Of a stretch of DNA of 64,000 nucleotides, positions 24,897 through 33,802 are shown one piece after another (position 1 is the first letter of the stretch; every line of letters starts with the position of its first letter). The notes below the pieces were generated by a model. It was not told the origin of the DNA. It saw only the letters and a list, made by a program, of their open reading frames with translations, and made no database searches. A program made the position numbers and the translations under genes. The stretch lies in the NCBI GenBank assembly GCA_905209435.1, contig CAJLTE010000001.1, positions 41,642 through 105,641 of the forward strand, written 5' to 3'. The DNA comes from an uncultured Blautia sp. GTDB taxonomy: Bacteria > Bacillota_A > Clostridia > Lachnospirales > Lachnospiraceae.

Positions 24897-25592
24897 ATGA
24901 AAGGAATTTTATACGGAGTAGGAGTAGGCCCTGGAGATCCGGAGCTTATGACATTAAAGGCAGTACGTCTGATTAAAGAGAATGATATTATCGCAGTACC
25001 GGGGGCAGATGTACGCGAGACTGTTGCATATAAAATTGCAGTACAGGCAGTGCCAGAGCTTGCAGACAAAGAGCTTCTGCCAATTTATATGCCGATGACA
25101 CACGATAAGGCAGAGCTGGAACTGAACCATGAAAAAGGTGCAAAAACATTGGAAGCAACATTGGATACAGGAAAAAACGTAGTATTTCTGACATTGGGAG
25201 ATCCGACTATCTATTCTACATTTACATATGTACAGAAGAGAGTAGAAGCTGACGGATACGAGACAAGACTGGTAAGTGGTATTACTTCTTTCTGTGCAAC
25301 AGCAGCACGTTTAAACATTCCGCTGACAGAGTGGAACCAGCCGCTCCATGTACAGCCTGCAGTTCACCGTTTAGACTGCGAACTGGATCAGCCTGGAACC
25401 TATGTACTGATGAAATCCGGTAAGAAGATGAATCAGGTAAAAGAGATTCTGGAAAGAAGCGGTCGTGAAGTTCGTATGGTGGAGAACTGCGGTATGCCGG
25501 ATGAGCATATTTACAACAGTGTAGAAGAAATTCCGGATGATGCAGGATATTATTCCCTGATCATTGCCAAGGAGAGAGCTGAGAACAAATGA
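24897..25592 (+). CDS. cobI: Precorrin-2 C20-methyltransferase
   Basis: SAM-dependent uroporphyrin-III methylase superfamily enzyme of the CbiL/CobI type, about 231 residues. N-terminal GVGVGPGDPELMTLKAVRL is the SAM/substrate signature; FLTLGDPTIYSTFTYV near residue 98 and GITSFCATAARLNIPL near 125 are also family-typical. ATG at 24897 is preferred over 24891 because AGGAGG lies eight bases upstream of it. In cobalamin synthesis it adds the C20 methyl. No other corrin-ring genes are nearby; instead the stop codon overlaps the ATG of an ABC ATPase gene, an unusual coupling. Confidence 0.9.
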   Translation: MKGILYGVGVGPGDPELMTLKAVRLIKENDIIAVPGADVRETVAYKIAVQAVPELADKELLPIYMPMTHDKAELELNHEKGAKTLEATLDTGKNVVFLTLGDPTIYSTFTYVQKRVEADGYETRLVSGITSFCATAARLNIPLTEWNQPLHVQPAVHRLDCELDQPGTYVLMKSGKKMNQVKEILERSGREVRMVENCGMPDEHIYNSVEEIPDDAGYYSLIIAKERAENK

Positions 25593-26431
25593 TAGAAACA
25601 AGAAATCTGACGAAAACTTTTGACAATTTTACAGCTGTGGATTCCTTAAATCTGAAAATTGAAAAAGGAGAATTCTTCGGATTACTTGGACCTAACGGAG
25701 CAGGAAAGACGACCACTATCAGTTTGTTGTCAACTCTGCTTCTGCCGACAAAGGGAGAAATCCTCATAGACGGACAGCAGCTGACAAGAAAACGTCCGGA
25801 TCTGAAGAGAAAGATCAGCGTGATCACTCAGGAGTATTCTATGCGTCAGGACATGAATATGGATGAGATCATGGAATACCAGGGACGCCTTTACTTTATG
25901 CCAAGGAAAGAAATCAAAGCAAGAACCGAAGAACTTCTGGAATTCTGTGATCTGATCAAATTTCGTAAGCGTACAGTCCGTAAGCTTTCAGGTGGAATGA
26001 AACGTAAACTGATGGTCTGTCGTGCATTGCTGACTGATCCGGAGATTTTGCTACTGGATGAACCGACAGCAGGAATGGATGCACTTTCCAGAAGACAAAT
26101 GTGGAATCTTCTGCGTAAACTTAATGAGAAAAATCTGACCATTTTACTGACTACGCATTATATGGAAGAAGCACAGAGCCTCTGTAATCGTGTAGCACTG
26201 ATGGATCACGGGAAACTTGAGGAAGTAAGCACTCCTGCTGAGCTGATCGAGAGTCTTGGTGCTTATGCGGTAGATGAGATGACAGCAGATGGAACAAAGA
26301 ATCACTATTTCCATACACGCCAGGATGCAATCCGGTATCTGGAGGGACTTACAGGACAGGCTTCCCTTCGTGAGACGACACTGGAAGATGTCTTCGTAGA
26401 AAGAGCCGGAAAACATCTGGTTTCTAAGTGA
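25589..26431 (+). CDS. ABC exporter ATP-binding protein
   Basis: A 280-residue ATPase of the DrrA/NodI type. Walker A GPNGAGKTTT near residue 37, Q-loop in VITQEYSM, signature LSGGMKRKLMVCRALL near 135, Walker B ILLLDEPTAGMD near 156, switch His in LTTHYMEEA. The C-terminal about 60 residues form the exporter-type accessory domain. ATGA overlap with the methyltransferase gene indicates translational coupling. Substrate unknown; partner permease is 120 bases downstream. Confidence 0.92.
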   Translation: MIETRNLTKTFDNFTAVDSLNLKIEKGEFFGLLGPNGAGKTTTISLLSTLLLPTKGEILIDGQQLTRKRPDLKRKISVITQEYSMRQDMNMDEIMEYQGRLYFMPRKEIKARTEELLEFCDLIKFRKRTVRKLSGGMKRKLMVCRALLTDPEILLLDEPTAGMDALSRRQMWNLLRKLNEKNLTILLTTHYMEEAQSLCNRVALMDHGKLEEVSTPAELIESLGAYAVDEMTADGTKNHYFHTRQDAIRYLEGLTGQASLRETTLEDVFVERAGKHLVSK

Positions 26432-26550
26432 TATGTCCGAAATTGCCATGGACATGATCTTAGAGAAAATATAATCTTTTGATACATGGTTCAGGAATGA
26501 TTCTGATCAGGCTGAACTATAAAATATTTTATAATCTGGAGAAATAACGT

Positions 26551-27282
26551 ATGGGAATTATAACGATATTATGGGAAAAGTGGGTAGAATTCCGCCGGGA
26601 TTTCTATAAAATCACACTGGCAGCAATGATTGCACCTCTGATGTATCTGATCGTATTCGGAATGGGAATTCAGACAACATCCCACGGACAGCCATACCTG
26701 AACTTCCTGATACCAGGTGTGGTATCACTTACAACTATGAACGGAAGTTTCAATGCCATTGCTCAAAACCTGAATGTGCAGAGACTTTACGAGAAAGCCT
26801 TCGATCAGGTTATGATCTCCCCAACTCCATTATGGCAGTTCATTGCAGGACAGATCATTGGCGGAAGCCTTCGCGGACTTTATGCAGGCGGTATCATTCT
26901 GCTTCTTACGGCACCGATTGATACAGGACTGATTTTTAATGGATGGTCTTTTCTGGTGATGTTCCTGAACGGAGCAGTATTTTCTGCAATAGGTGTGGTT
27001 GTATCTTTTCTGGCAAAGAATCATGCAGATGTGCCAAGGTTTTCGAATTACATCATCATGCCCATGGCATATCTTTGTAATACTTTCTTTTCCACAGAAA
27101 AACTGCCGGGGCTGGTAGGTAAGTTCGTGGCAGCTCTGCCTTTATCTCAGACCAGTCATCTGATCCGAAGCATCTCCGCAGGGGAAGCAGTAAATTACAG
27201 AGGAATTGAGATTTTGATTATTTATCTTGTGTCATTTACGATTGCTGCATCATGGTTTATTTATAAAAAGAAAAATCTGTGA
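26551..27282 (+). CDS. ABC-2 type permease
   Basis: A 243-residue membrane protein with six hydrophobic segments and the ABC-2 pattern of NodJ/DrrB permeases (FDQVMISPTPLWQFIAGQII; NGAVFSAIGVVVSFLAKNHAD; YLCNTFFSTEKLPG near residue 178). Together with the preceding ATPase it forms an export system of the drug/lipo-oligosaccharide class. Its position in one operon with a corrin methyltransferase suggests export or sorting of a tetrapyrrole-related compound, an inference from context only. The 119-bp gap before it shows no clear terminator. Confidence 0.9.
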   Translation: MGIITILWEKWVEFRRDFYKITLAAMIAPLMYLIVFGMGIQTTSHGQPYLNFLIPGVVSLTTMNGSFNAIAQNLNVQRLYEKAFDQVMISPTPLWQFIAGQIIGGSLRGLYAGGIILLLTAPIDTGLIFNGWSFLVMFLNGAVFSAIGVVVSFLAKNHADVPRFSNYIIMPMAYLCNTFFSTEKLPGLVGKFVAALPLSQTSHLIRSISAGEAVNYRGIEILIIYLVSFTIAASWFIYKKKNL

Positions 27283-27296
27283 TATTTTCATGTGAT

Positions 27297-27353
27297 AAAA
27301 GAGGCAACAAAACTGCAGGAAGTATAGTTCTGCAGTTTTGTTGCCTCTTATTA
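27297..27353. terminator. Strong bidirectional terminator
   Basis: GAGGCAACAAAACTGCAG pairs exactly with CTGCAGTTTTGTTGCCTC across a 14-base loop. A run of A precedes and T-rich sequence follows. It separates the convergent permease and LysR genes. Confidence 0.93.
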
Positions 27354-27381
27354 TGTCACTGAAGCGAACAGATCCTCTTTT

Positions 27382-28281
27382 TTATAATATGTAATAATCT
27401 CTCACAAACTGTATAAATTGTTTTACATGTGGCTTCAGGATTCTGTTCTTGCTGTACACGATATAGAAGCTGCGCTTATGTGCAGTATCACCCAGTGGAA
27501 AGACCAGAAGCTGTTTAGTGCGCTGCAGGTCAGCAACAGAGCGGGCAGACAGGATTGAGATTCCAAGGCCGTTTACAATAGATTTCTTGATACTTTCCAG
27601 ATCATTCATACGTGCAATGACATTAAGGCTGCTGGTTGTAACTCCAATTCTTTCCAGAAAAAGGTCCATTTCTTTTTTAGTTCCGGAACCTTTCTCACGA
27701 ATAATAATAGGGTCTTTTATGAAATCATGAAATACGATTGGCAGTTCCTGATCCTTGAGGGCAAGATAATGATCATTTACAGGTGTGGCAATGACCAGTT
27801 CATCATGACAGAAAGGAACGAATACACAGCTTTCATCACGGGTATTCTGTCCTACCAGAGCCAGATCTACTGTTCCGTCCAGTACCCGGCTGATAGAATC
27901 TGAACTGTCGGACTGCATGGAATGGAAATAAACATCCGGATGAGTCTTTCCAAAAGCAGCCAGTAGTTCAGGAAGCAGATACGATGACGGAATAGTGGAA
28001 GCAGCGAGATCGATCATATGCCTATGGGAACCGGTAAAATTTTCAAGCAGATTATTTCTGATTTCAAGCATTCGGACTGCGCTGTCATAGAGTTGATAGC
28101 CCTTGTCTGTAATGTTTGTTTTCTTTGTAGTTCGTACGATAAGCTTCATGTGAAGTTCCTCTTCCAGCGAACGGATATGTGCACTGATAGTAGGCTGCGT
28201 CAGATAGAGACGACGGGCTGCCTCTGAGAAACTGCCATAGTCTACGACAGCAACAAAAGCTTCTAATTGTTTAAATTCCAT
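27382..28281 (-). CDS. LysR family regulator of the selenium/sulfur cluster
   Basis: A 299-residue LysR-type regulator: winged helix at residues 1-60 (GSFSEAARRLYLTQPTISAHI) and an effector domain from about 90. The sequence resembles the CysL/selenium-metabolism LysR group. It lies 93 bases downstream of the cysteine-desulfurase-like gene on the same strand and next to divergent yedE and tusA genes, so it probably controls that set. AGGAG ribosome site upstream of ATG. Effector not known. Confidence 0.88.
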   Translation of the reverse strand: MEFKQLEAFVAVVDYGSFSEAARRLYLTQPTISAHIRSLEEELHMKLIVRTTKKTNITDKGYQLYDSAVRMLEIRNNLLENFTGSHRHMIDLAASTIPSSYLLPELLAAFGKTHPDVYFHSMQSDSSDSISRVLDGTVDLALVGQNTRDESCVFVPFCHDELVIATPVNDHYLALKDQELPIVFHDFIKDPIIIREKGSGTKKEMDLFLERIGVTTSSLNVIARMNDLESIKKSIVNGLGISILSARSVADLQRTKQLLVFPLGDTAHKRSFYIVYSKNRILKPHVKQFIQFVRDYYIL

Positions 28282-28374
28282 GGTAAAACATCTCCTGATA
28301 ATGTGAAAATATGTAAATGTCCAGCTGGTTACTGTAAAAATACTGAACAGTAATGTTTAGTAATTAGGCAGAGA

Positions 28375-29541
28375 TTAATTTGTCAATGCAGCTAATGCAC
28401 GAAGCGCTGTATCTACATCTGCTTTTGTATTCTCCGGTCCAAAAGAAAAGCGAAGCGTACCCTCAGGGTAAGTTCCAAGAGTCTTGTGTGCATTTGGAGC
28501 ACAGTGCAGTCCCACTCTTGTCATGATTCCATAGGTGTCATCCAGATCAAAGGCAGCCTGTGCCATATCCATATGTAATGTCTGTACAGAGACGACGGCA
28601 CAGCGGTTTTCGGTATTCCTTTTACCAATGACACGAAGAAATTTTTCTTCAGGGTCCATGTTCAGGATACCGTCAATAAAGTATTGGGTCAGCATTAATT
28701 CATATTCACGGATGTCTTCCATAGACTGTTTTTCCAGATCACAGAGCGCAGCGTGAAGCCCAAGGATTCCGGGAATGTTTGGAGTTCCCGGTTCGAAACG
28801 GTCAGGAAGAAAAGCGGGTACTTCTTCGGAATGAGAGGCACTTCCTGTCCCTCCGCTGAGCAGTGGCTCAATCTGTCCGGCAAGTTCATTACGGATCAGA
28901 AAACCACCGATCCCCTGAGGACCTCTGAGACCTTTGTGGCCGGTAAATGCCAAGGCATCTATGTGAAATTTCTCCATATCAATGTCAACAGTTCCGGCAG
29001 TCTGTGCAGTATCCAGTATAAAAAGAAGCCCATGCTCTTTGCAGAAATTTCCAATCTCCTGTGCCGGCATCATGGTGCCGCATACATTAGAAGCATGAAG
29101 ACAGACCAGAAGTCTTGTCGACGGGCGAAGAAGAGAAGACGCTTTATTCAGAAGAAGTGTTCCGTCAGATGCACACGGAATACGGTCAAAGTCCACACCC
29201 TGCTTCTGCAACTGGACTAATGGACGCATGACTGCATTATGTTCCATGGCAGTTACAAGGACATGATCGCCTGGCTTTAAAAGTCCCTTTAAAAGGATAT
29301 TCAGACTGGTAGTGATATTCTCTGTAAAAATTACATTCTTACCTTTTCCGGAAGAAAAATGGAAAAGTTTTCGAAGCTGCTCTCTGGTTTCAAAAATCTG
29401 TTCTTCTACAGAGTAGGCAGCCCGATACCCTCCGCGATTTACGTTTACGGCAGAACCGGACAGGTAATCATAAACTGTCTGTGCAACGGAAGGCGCCTTT
29501 GGAAAAGACGTACTTGCCTGATCCAAATATATTTTATTCAT
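28375..29541 (-). CDS. Class V aminotransferase / cysteine desulfurase-like protein
   Basis: A PLP enzyme of 388 residues of the EF2568/Csd type. Start YLDQASTSFPKAPSV is typical. The PLP-lysine lies in LAFTGHKGLRGPQGIG near residue 205; HASNVCGTMMP near 152 and the catalytic-loop cysteine in MTRVGLHCAPNAHKTLG near 350 are conserved. Such enzymes mobilise sulfur from cysteine or selenium from selenocysteine, and this subgroup often occurs with YedE, TusA and DUF3343 genes. GGGGGAT ribosome site. Delivery of persulfide or perselenide to the TusA-like protein is the likely role. Confidence 0.9.
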   Translation of the reverse strand: MNKIYLDQASTSFPKAPSVAQTVYDYLSGSAVNVNRGGYRAAYSVEEQIFETREQLRKLFHFSSGKGKNVIFTENITTSLNILLKGLLKPGDHVLVTAMEHNAVMRPLVQLQKQGVDFDRIPCASDGTLLLNKASSLLRPSTRLLVCLHASNVCGTMMPAQEIGNFCKEHGLLFILDTAQTAGTVDIDMEKFHIDALAFTGHKGLRGPQGIGGFLIRNELAGQIEPLLSGGTGSASHSEEVPAFLPDRFEPGTPNIPGILGLHAALCDLEKQSMEDIREYELMLTQYFIDGILNMDPEEKFLRVIGKRNTENRCAVVSVQTLHMDMAQAAFDLDDTYGIMTRVGLHCAPNAHKTLGTYPEGTLRFSFGPENTKADVDTALRALAALTN

Positions 29542-29821
29542 AGTAACAATCCCCCAATATTTATATGATGGATAATCCAGAAAATCCGGCTAAACTTATG
29601 ACTTTTTATTTCTGTGATATCCACGAAGTGGTCAGCCGCATTGCAGCTGCCACTGATTTTACATATCAGTATACCACAATTTATAAAAAGAATCTATAAA
29701 TAGCTATAAAATCCGGCTATAATGAATTAGTGATTTCGGAATGAAGATGATACAATATATACAAAGAATGTGTGATATAAACAAAAAAATTCAGCACACT
29801 GTAAAAGGAGGAAAGAAACAA

Positions 29822-30904
29822 ATGAAAAACGAAAAAGGAACCATAGTTCTGGCAGGCGGCGTGATCGGTGTGATTGCTGCAATCCTGGTTTTCTTTGGAA
29901 ATCCGGCAAATATGGGATTCTGTATTGCCTGCTTCCTGAGAGATACCACAGGAGCGCTGGGATTTCACTCAGCAGCTGCTGTACAGTACATCCGTCCGGA
30001 AATCATCGGCCTGGTACTTGGAGCATGTATCATTTCACTGGCTAAGAAAGAATTCCGTCCAAGAGGCGGCTCTGCACCGGTGACCAGATTTACACTTGGA
30101 GCGTTTGTAATGATTGGTTGTCTGATGTTTCTTGGATGCCCGTTCCGTATGATCCTGCGTCTGGCAGGCGGAGATGGAAATGCGCTGTTTGGTCTTGTTG
30201 GATTTGTATGTGGTATTCTGACCGGAACTGTTTTCCTGAAGAAGGGCTACACACTGAAACGTTCTTACAAAATGCCGAAACTGGAAGGAAGCATATATCC
30301 TGCATTTCAGATTGTTATGTTACTACTGCTTGTAGCAGCACCTGCATTTATCCACTTCACAGAGCCTGAAGGAGGTCCGGGAGCAAAACATGCGGCAATT
30401 CTGATTTCTCTGGCAGCAGGTATTATTGTTGGAATCCTTGCACAGAGAACACGTCTGTGTATGGTTGGCGGTATCCGTGATGCGGTACTTTTTAAAGAAT
30501 ATAAATTATTGTTTGGCTTTGTTGCAATCCTTGTGACAGCACTGGTGATGAATCTGATTCTTGGGGCAGTTACAGGAACTTCTTATTTCAATCCTGGATT
30601 TGTGGGACAGCCGATCGCACATACAGATGGACTGTGGAATGCACTTGGTATGTATCTGGCAGGATTTGGATGTATCCTTCTCGGCGGCTGTCCGCTGCGT
30701 CAGCTTATCCTTGCAGGTGAGGGAAATACAGATTCTGCTGTAACAGTTCTTGGTCTGATGGCAGGAGCTGCTTTTGCACATAACTTCGGACTGGCATCTT
30801 CCGGAGAAGGCCCTACAGCGAATGGAAAGATTGCGGTTATTATCGGTATTGTGGTAGTTGCAGTGATCGCCGCAGTGAATTCTATGAGAAAAGAAGAAGC
30901 ATAA
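29822..30904 (+). CDS. yedE: YedE-type selenium or thiosulfate transporter
   Basis: Integral membrane protein of 360 residues with about ten hydrophobic segments and the YeeE/YedE repeats. Conserved cysteines occur in each half: MGFCIACFLRD, FLGCPFRMILR, RLCMVGGIRD and LLGGCPLRQLI. These relay sulfur (or selenium) species through the membrane in the characterised YeeE thiosulfate transporter. ATG at 29822 is chosen for its AAAGGAGG site. The downstream gene encodes a TusA protein, its usual partner. Substrate (thiosulfate versus a selenium compound) cannot be decided from sequence. Confidence 0.9.
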   Translation: MKNEKGTIVLAGGVIGVIAAILVFFGNPANMGFCIACFLRDTTGALGFHSAAAVQYIRPEIIGLVLGACIISLAKKEFRPRGGSAPVTRFTLGAFVMIGCLMFLGCPFRMILRLAGGDGNALFGLVGFVCGILTGTVFLKKGYTLKRSYKMPKLEGSIYPAFQIVMLLLLVAAPAFIHFTEPEGGPGAKHAAILISLAAGIIVGILAQRTRLCMVGGIRDAVLFKEYKLLFGFVAILVTALVMNLILGAVTGTSYFNPGFVGQPIAHTDGLWNALGMYLAGFGCILLGGCPLRQLILAGEGNTDSAVTVLGLMAGAAFAHNFGLASSGEGPTANGKIAVIIGIVVVAVIAAVNSMRKEEA

Positions 30905-31012
30905 GAACAGAAATAAGCGAGACAGTCTGAGAAATCTGTCTTGATGAAGCTGTCTGTAAAGTTCTGAAAAGAGAAGAATAACATGAAAAAAGAAGAAGGG
31001 AGAAAATGGCAG

Positions 31013-31219
31013 ATGAAGAGAGTAGATGCAAGAGGCTTATCCTGCCCGGAACCAGTGATACGTGCAAAAAATGCAATGGAGACTGGTGATAAAGAATATG
31101 AGATCCTGGTTGATAATGTAGTTGCAAAGGAGAATGTATCCCGATTTGCCACACATCAGGGCTATCAGGTCAAAGTAGAAGAGCAGGGGGATGATATCCT
31201 TCTGAAGATCACAAAATGA
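31013..31219 (+). CDS. TusA/YedF family sulfurtransferase-like protein
   Basis: A 68-residue TusA/SirA-fold carrier. The single functional cysteine is in the family motif LSCPEPVI (CPxP), which carries persulfide or perselenide. ATG at 31013 gives the family-standard N-terminus KRVDARGLSCPEP and has GGGAG upstream; an in-frame ATG at 30983 would add ten residues. It follows yedE by about 110 bases and overlaps the DUF3343 gene (ATGA). Likely accepts sulfur or selenium from the transporter or the desulfurase-like enzyme. Confidence 0.88.
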   Translation: MKRVDARGLSCPEPVIRAKNAMETGDKEYEILVDNVVAKENVSRFATHQGYQVKVEEQGDDILLKITK

Positions 31220-31457
31220 TCACGTATATAGCAACATTCTATTCTCACTATGGAGCAATTCAGTTTCGCAGAAACTGTGAAAAAATGAATCTTAAAGCAG
31301 AAGTCATGCCTGTACCCAGAGACTTAAGCTCCTCCTGTGAACCTGTGTCAGATTCCACACAGAATCAGATTTCCCGGAGAAGACAGAGGAAGTGGAGCAG
31401 ATCGTCAGGGTAGAACCACAGGGGTATGTGGGGATTTATCATGCGGATGAAGAATAA
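31216..31457 (+). pseudogene. DUF3343 protein gene, frameshifted
   Basis: The reading frame starts as a normal DUF3343 protein (YIATFYSHYGAIQFRRNC, then PVPRDLSSSC) and then diverges after about 42 residues, ending at 31413. One base earlier in register the sequence continues as a normal family C-terminus (CVRFHTESDFPEKTEEVEQI, then VRVEPQGYVGIYHADEE) to a stop at 31457. Loss of one G in the Cys-Gly-Thr-Cys codons near 31338-31341 explains this. The ATG overlaps the tusA stop. DUF3343 proteins accompany TusA/YedE proteins and carry a putative redox Cys pair. Real mutation or sequencing error cannot be separated here. Confidence 0.82.
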
Positions 31458-31463
31458 ATAATC

Positions 31464-31521
31464 AAAAACACTTTATGGAACAAGACTGCAGAGCAGTTTG
31501 AACTTCATAAAGTGTTTTTTG
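31464..31521 (+). terminator. Terminator of the yedE operon
   Basis: AACACTTTATG pairs with CATAAAGTGTT, followed by TTTT. An inner CTGCAGAGCAG hairpin sits in the loop. Confidence 0.88.
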
Positions 31522-31583
31522 GTGTAGCAGGAAATTATTCTGTAATATTTGTATGATATAAAAAATCCGTTCATATTTGTATC

Positions 31584-31612
31584 TTGACGTTTAATCGGAA
31601 ATGCGGTATAGT
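31584..31612 (+). promoter_or_regulatory. Promoter of the FUSC gene
   Basis: TTGACG (31584-31589), 17 bases, TATAGT (31607-31612), about 30 bases before the ATG at 31643. This also shows that the in-frame ATG at 31601 is not the start. Confidence 0.7.
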
Positions 31613-31642
31613 GCTCGTTGCTTAAAAAGGAGAATAGAAAAT

Positions 31643-32707
31643 ATGACATTTTATCAGGAATTACAGCTGAGTTCTGTTGGTTCGAAACAGCTTATTAAGA
31701 GTACAACAGACTCAAAAGAAAAAAGACGTCACATACTGATCTATAATTTCAAAGTTTATCTGGTTATGGCATTTTGTGTTGCAGTAGTAAGCCTGTACAG
31801 CAAACTGACCGGGAGTAATAACAGCGTAGTCGGTGTTACAGTTCTGCTTGCAGTTCTTGTACTTCGCCAGGCTGATTTCGGGATCAGGACATCACATGGA
31901 CTGCTTTCTATTGCAGGAATTTTTGGAATCCTCATGGCAGGACCAAGACTTGCAAACATGGCAGCGGAGGTTCCATTTGTAGCATTTTTTATTAATGTGG
32001 TTTGCATCCTGTTGTTAATGATTCTGGGATGCCACAATGTGATCATGTATAATCATTCTACATTTGTTCTGGGGTATTTACTGCTTTTGGGCTATGATGT
32101 AACAGGAAAGGAATATATTCTTCGTATTGAAGGTTTACTTGCGGGAATGCTGATCTGTATGGCAGTATTTTACAAGAACCAGAAGAACAGACCGTATCGC
32201 AGAACGTTCCTGGATCTGTTCCGTGAAATTGATATTCACTCTGCAAGAACCAGATGGTATTTGAAACTTACACTGATCGTATCAAGCGCTATGCTTTTTA
32301 TGAATTTGCTTGGACTGCCAAGAGCTATGTGGGCAGGAATCGCCTGCATGTCTGTATGCCTGCCATTTACAGAAGATTGTACTACCAGAGCAGGAAACAG
32401 AGGATTGTTTAATATAGTAGGATGCCTCCTGTTTATTGTCCTCTATCTGGTACTTCCGGAATCTATGTATCCGTACATTGGAATGATTGGTGGAATCGGA
32501 GTGGGATATTCCGCTGGATATGCATGGCAGACTGCATTTAACACATTTGGAGCATTATCTATTGCTTCGGGATTATTTGGAATGCCGATGGCAGTGGCAC
32601 TGCGTATTGGAGCGAATGTGTTTGGAGCGGCTTATACTGTGATTTGTAATAAAGTAGTGGATAAAATTGCGGAGCGTATGTATATAAGAAAGAATCTTAC
32701 TGCATAA
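31643..32707 (+). CDS. FUSC family membrane protein
   Basis: A 354-residue membrane protein with about nine to ten hydrophobic segments arranged in two similar halves (first near residues 35-160, second near 210-330). It resembles the FUSC/aromatic acid exporter family. The soluble middle part is short. ATG at 31643 has AAAAAGGAG upstream. It has its own promoter and stands before the riboflavin region. Substrate unknown. Confidence 0.78.
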   Translation: MTFYQELQLSSVGSKQLIKSTTDSKEKRRHILIYNFKVYLVMAFCVAVVSLYSKLTGSNNSVVGVTVLLAVLVLRQADFGIRTSHGLLSIAGIFGILMAGPRLANMAAEVPFVAFFINVVCILLLMILGCHNVIMYNHSTFVLGYLLLLGYDVTGKEYILRIEGLLAGMLICMAVFYKNQKNRPYRRTFLDLFREIDIHSARTRWYLKLTLIVSSAMLFMNLLGLPRAMWAGIACMSVCLPFTEDCTTRAGNRGLFNIVGCLLFIVLYLVLPESMYPYIGMIGGIGVGYSAGYAWQTAFNTFGALSIASGLFGMPMAVALRIGANVFGAAYTVICNKVVDKIAERMYIRKNLTA

Positions 32708-32813
32708 AATATGTCAGTATTGCGCAGACAGTAATAAAAAAATTCATTAAAAATAAGAAACTATATTGAAATGAAGATTTGCATATAGTATAATCAAATA
32801 CAGATAAAAGAAA

Positions 32814-32941
32814 ATTCTTCGGGGTTGTGGTGATCAGCATTGGCTGAGATTCCCTACCGGCGGTTATAGTCCGCGACCCGCTTCGGCGGCTGATTTGGTG
32901 AAATTCCAAAACCGACAGTATAGTCTGGATGAGAGAAGAAC
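32814..32941 (+). ncRNA. FMN riboswitch (RFN element)
   Basis: Contains the diagnostic RFN blocks: CCTACCGGCGGTTATAGTCC, GATTTGGTGAAATTCC and ACCGACAGTATAGTCTGGAT, closed by TTCTTC and GAGAAGAA (P1). FMN binding is expected to close expression of the downstream ribU. The P2 side differs from the usual AGGGTGAAATTCCC: it carries an extra small hairpin (TCAGCATTGGCTGA, 32833-32846). Confidence 0.96.
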
Positions 32942-32967
32942 ACGCGATATTTACCATACGTGCTCAG

Positions 32968-32998
32968 TACCCCGGATAATTTATCCGGGGTTTTTTAT
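32968..32998 (+). terminator. Riboswitch-controlled terminator
   Basis: CCCCGGATAA pairs with TTATCCGGGG, followed by six T. It lies right after the FMN aptamer and about 145 bases before ribU, as expected for transcription attenuation. Confidence 0.92.
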
Positions 32999-33143
32999 GT
33001 TGTGAAAGTGATTTTATTACATAAAAAAGCTTGTGGAATTTTCTTTTAAACAGGATAAAGACTTATTTACAACCGGAGATTTAACAGATGGGAATGTGAG
33101 AAGTTTATATCCGTAAAGAATAATTTCAAAGGAGAGAAACAGT

Positions 33144-33779
33144 ATGAGTGAACAGGTATTAAGAAACGGAAACGTAGCAGCGAGAAGTAAGACGAGGACG
33201 ATCACGCAGGTTGCCATGCTTGGTGCAATCGCGGGTATTCTGATGAATCTGGAGTTTCCAATTCCTTTCCTGGCACCTACTTTTTATCAGTTGGATTTCT
33301 CTGAAATCCCGGTACTAATCGGTTCTTTTGCAATGGGACCGGTGGCGGGTGTGCTGATAGAACTGGTAAAGATTCTGGTGCATCTGGTATCTAAAGGAAC
33401 AATGACAGCAGGTGTCGGCGATATGGCAAACTTCATTTTTGGATGTACATTTGCAGTACCGGCCGGGCTGATCTACCGCTACAAATCTGTTAAAAGCAGA
33501 AAACATGCAGTAGTAGGTATGGCAGTAGGAACCGTGCTGACAGCAGTAGTTGCATGTTTTATTAATGCATTTATTTTACTTCCAGCTTATGGCAAAGCTT
33601 TTGGAATGCCGATTGAAGCATTCATCGAAATGGGAAGTGCAGTACACAGCTCCGTAAACAATCTGCTGACATTTGCAGCAATCATTATTTTCCCATTTAA
33701 TATTTTTAAATATGCACTGACATCCCTGATCGTATTCTTTATTTATAAGAGAATACGTGTGGTTCTTAAAGGGGACTGA
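33144..33779 (+). CDS. ribU: Riboflavin ECF transporter substrate-binding subunit RibU
   Basis: S component of an energy-coupling factor importer, 211 residues, with six hydrophobic segments. N-terminal ITQVAMLGAIAGILMNLEFP and the following FYQLDFSEIPVLIGSFAMGP are typical of riboflavin-specific S components; NFIFGCTFAVPAGLIYRYK follows. The FMN riboswitch upstream confirms the vitamin. It needs the shared EcfA/A'/T module encoded elsewhere. AAGGAGAG ribosome site precedes ATG. Confidence 0.93.
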   Translation: MSEQVLRNGNVAARSKTRTITQVAMLGAIAGILMNLEFPIPFLAPTFYQLDFSEIPVLIGSFAMGPVAGVLIELVKILVHLVSKGTMTAGVGDMANFIFGCTFAVPAGLIYRYKSVKSRKHAVVGMAVGTVLTAVVACFINAFILLPAYGKAFGMPIEAFIEMGSAVHSSVNNLLTFAAIIIFPFNIFKYALTSLIVFFIYKRIRVVLKGD

Positions 33780-33802
33780 TAGATAATAAAAACGAATGAG
33801 AG

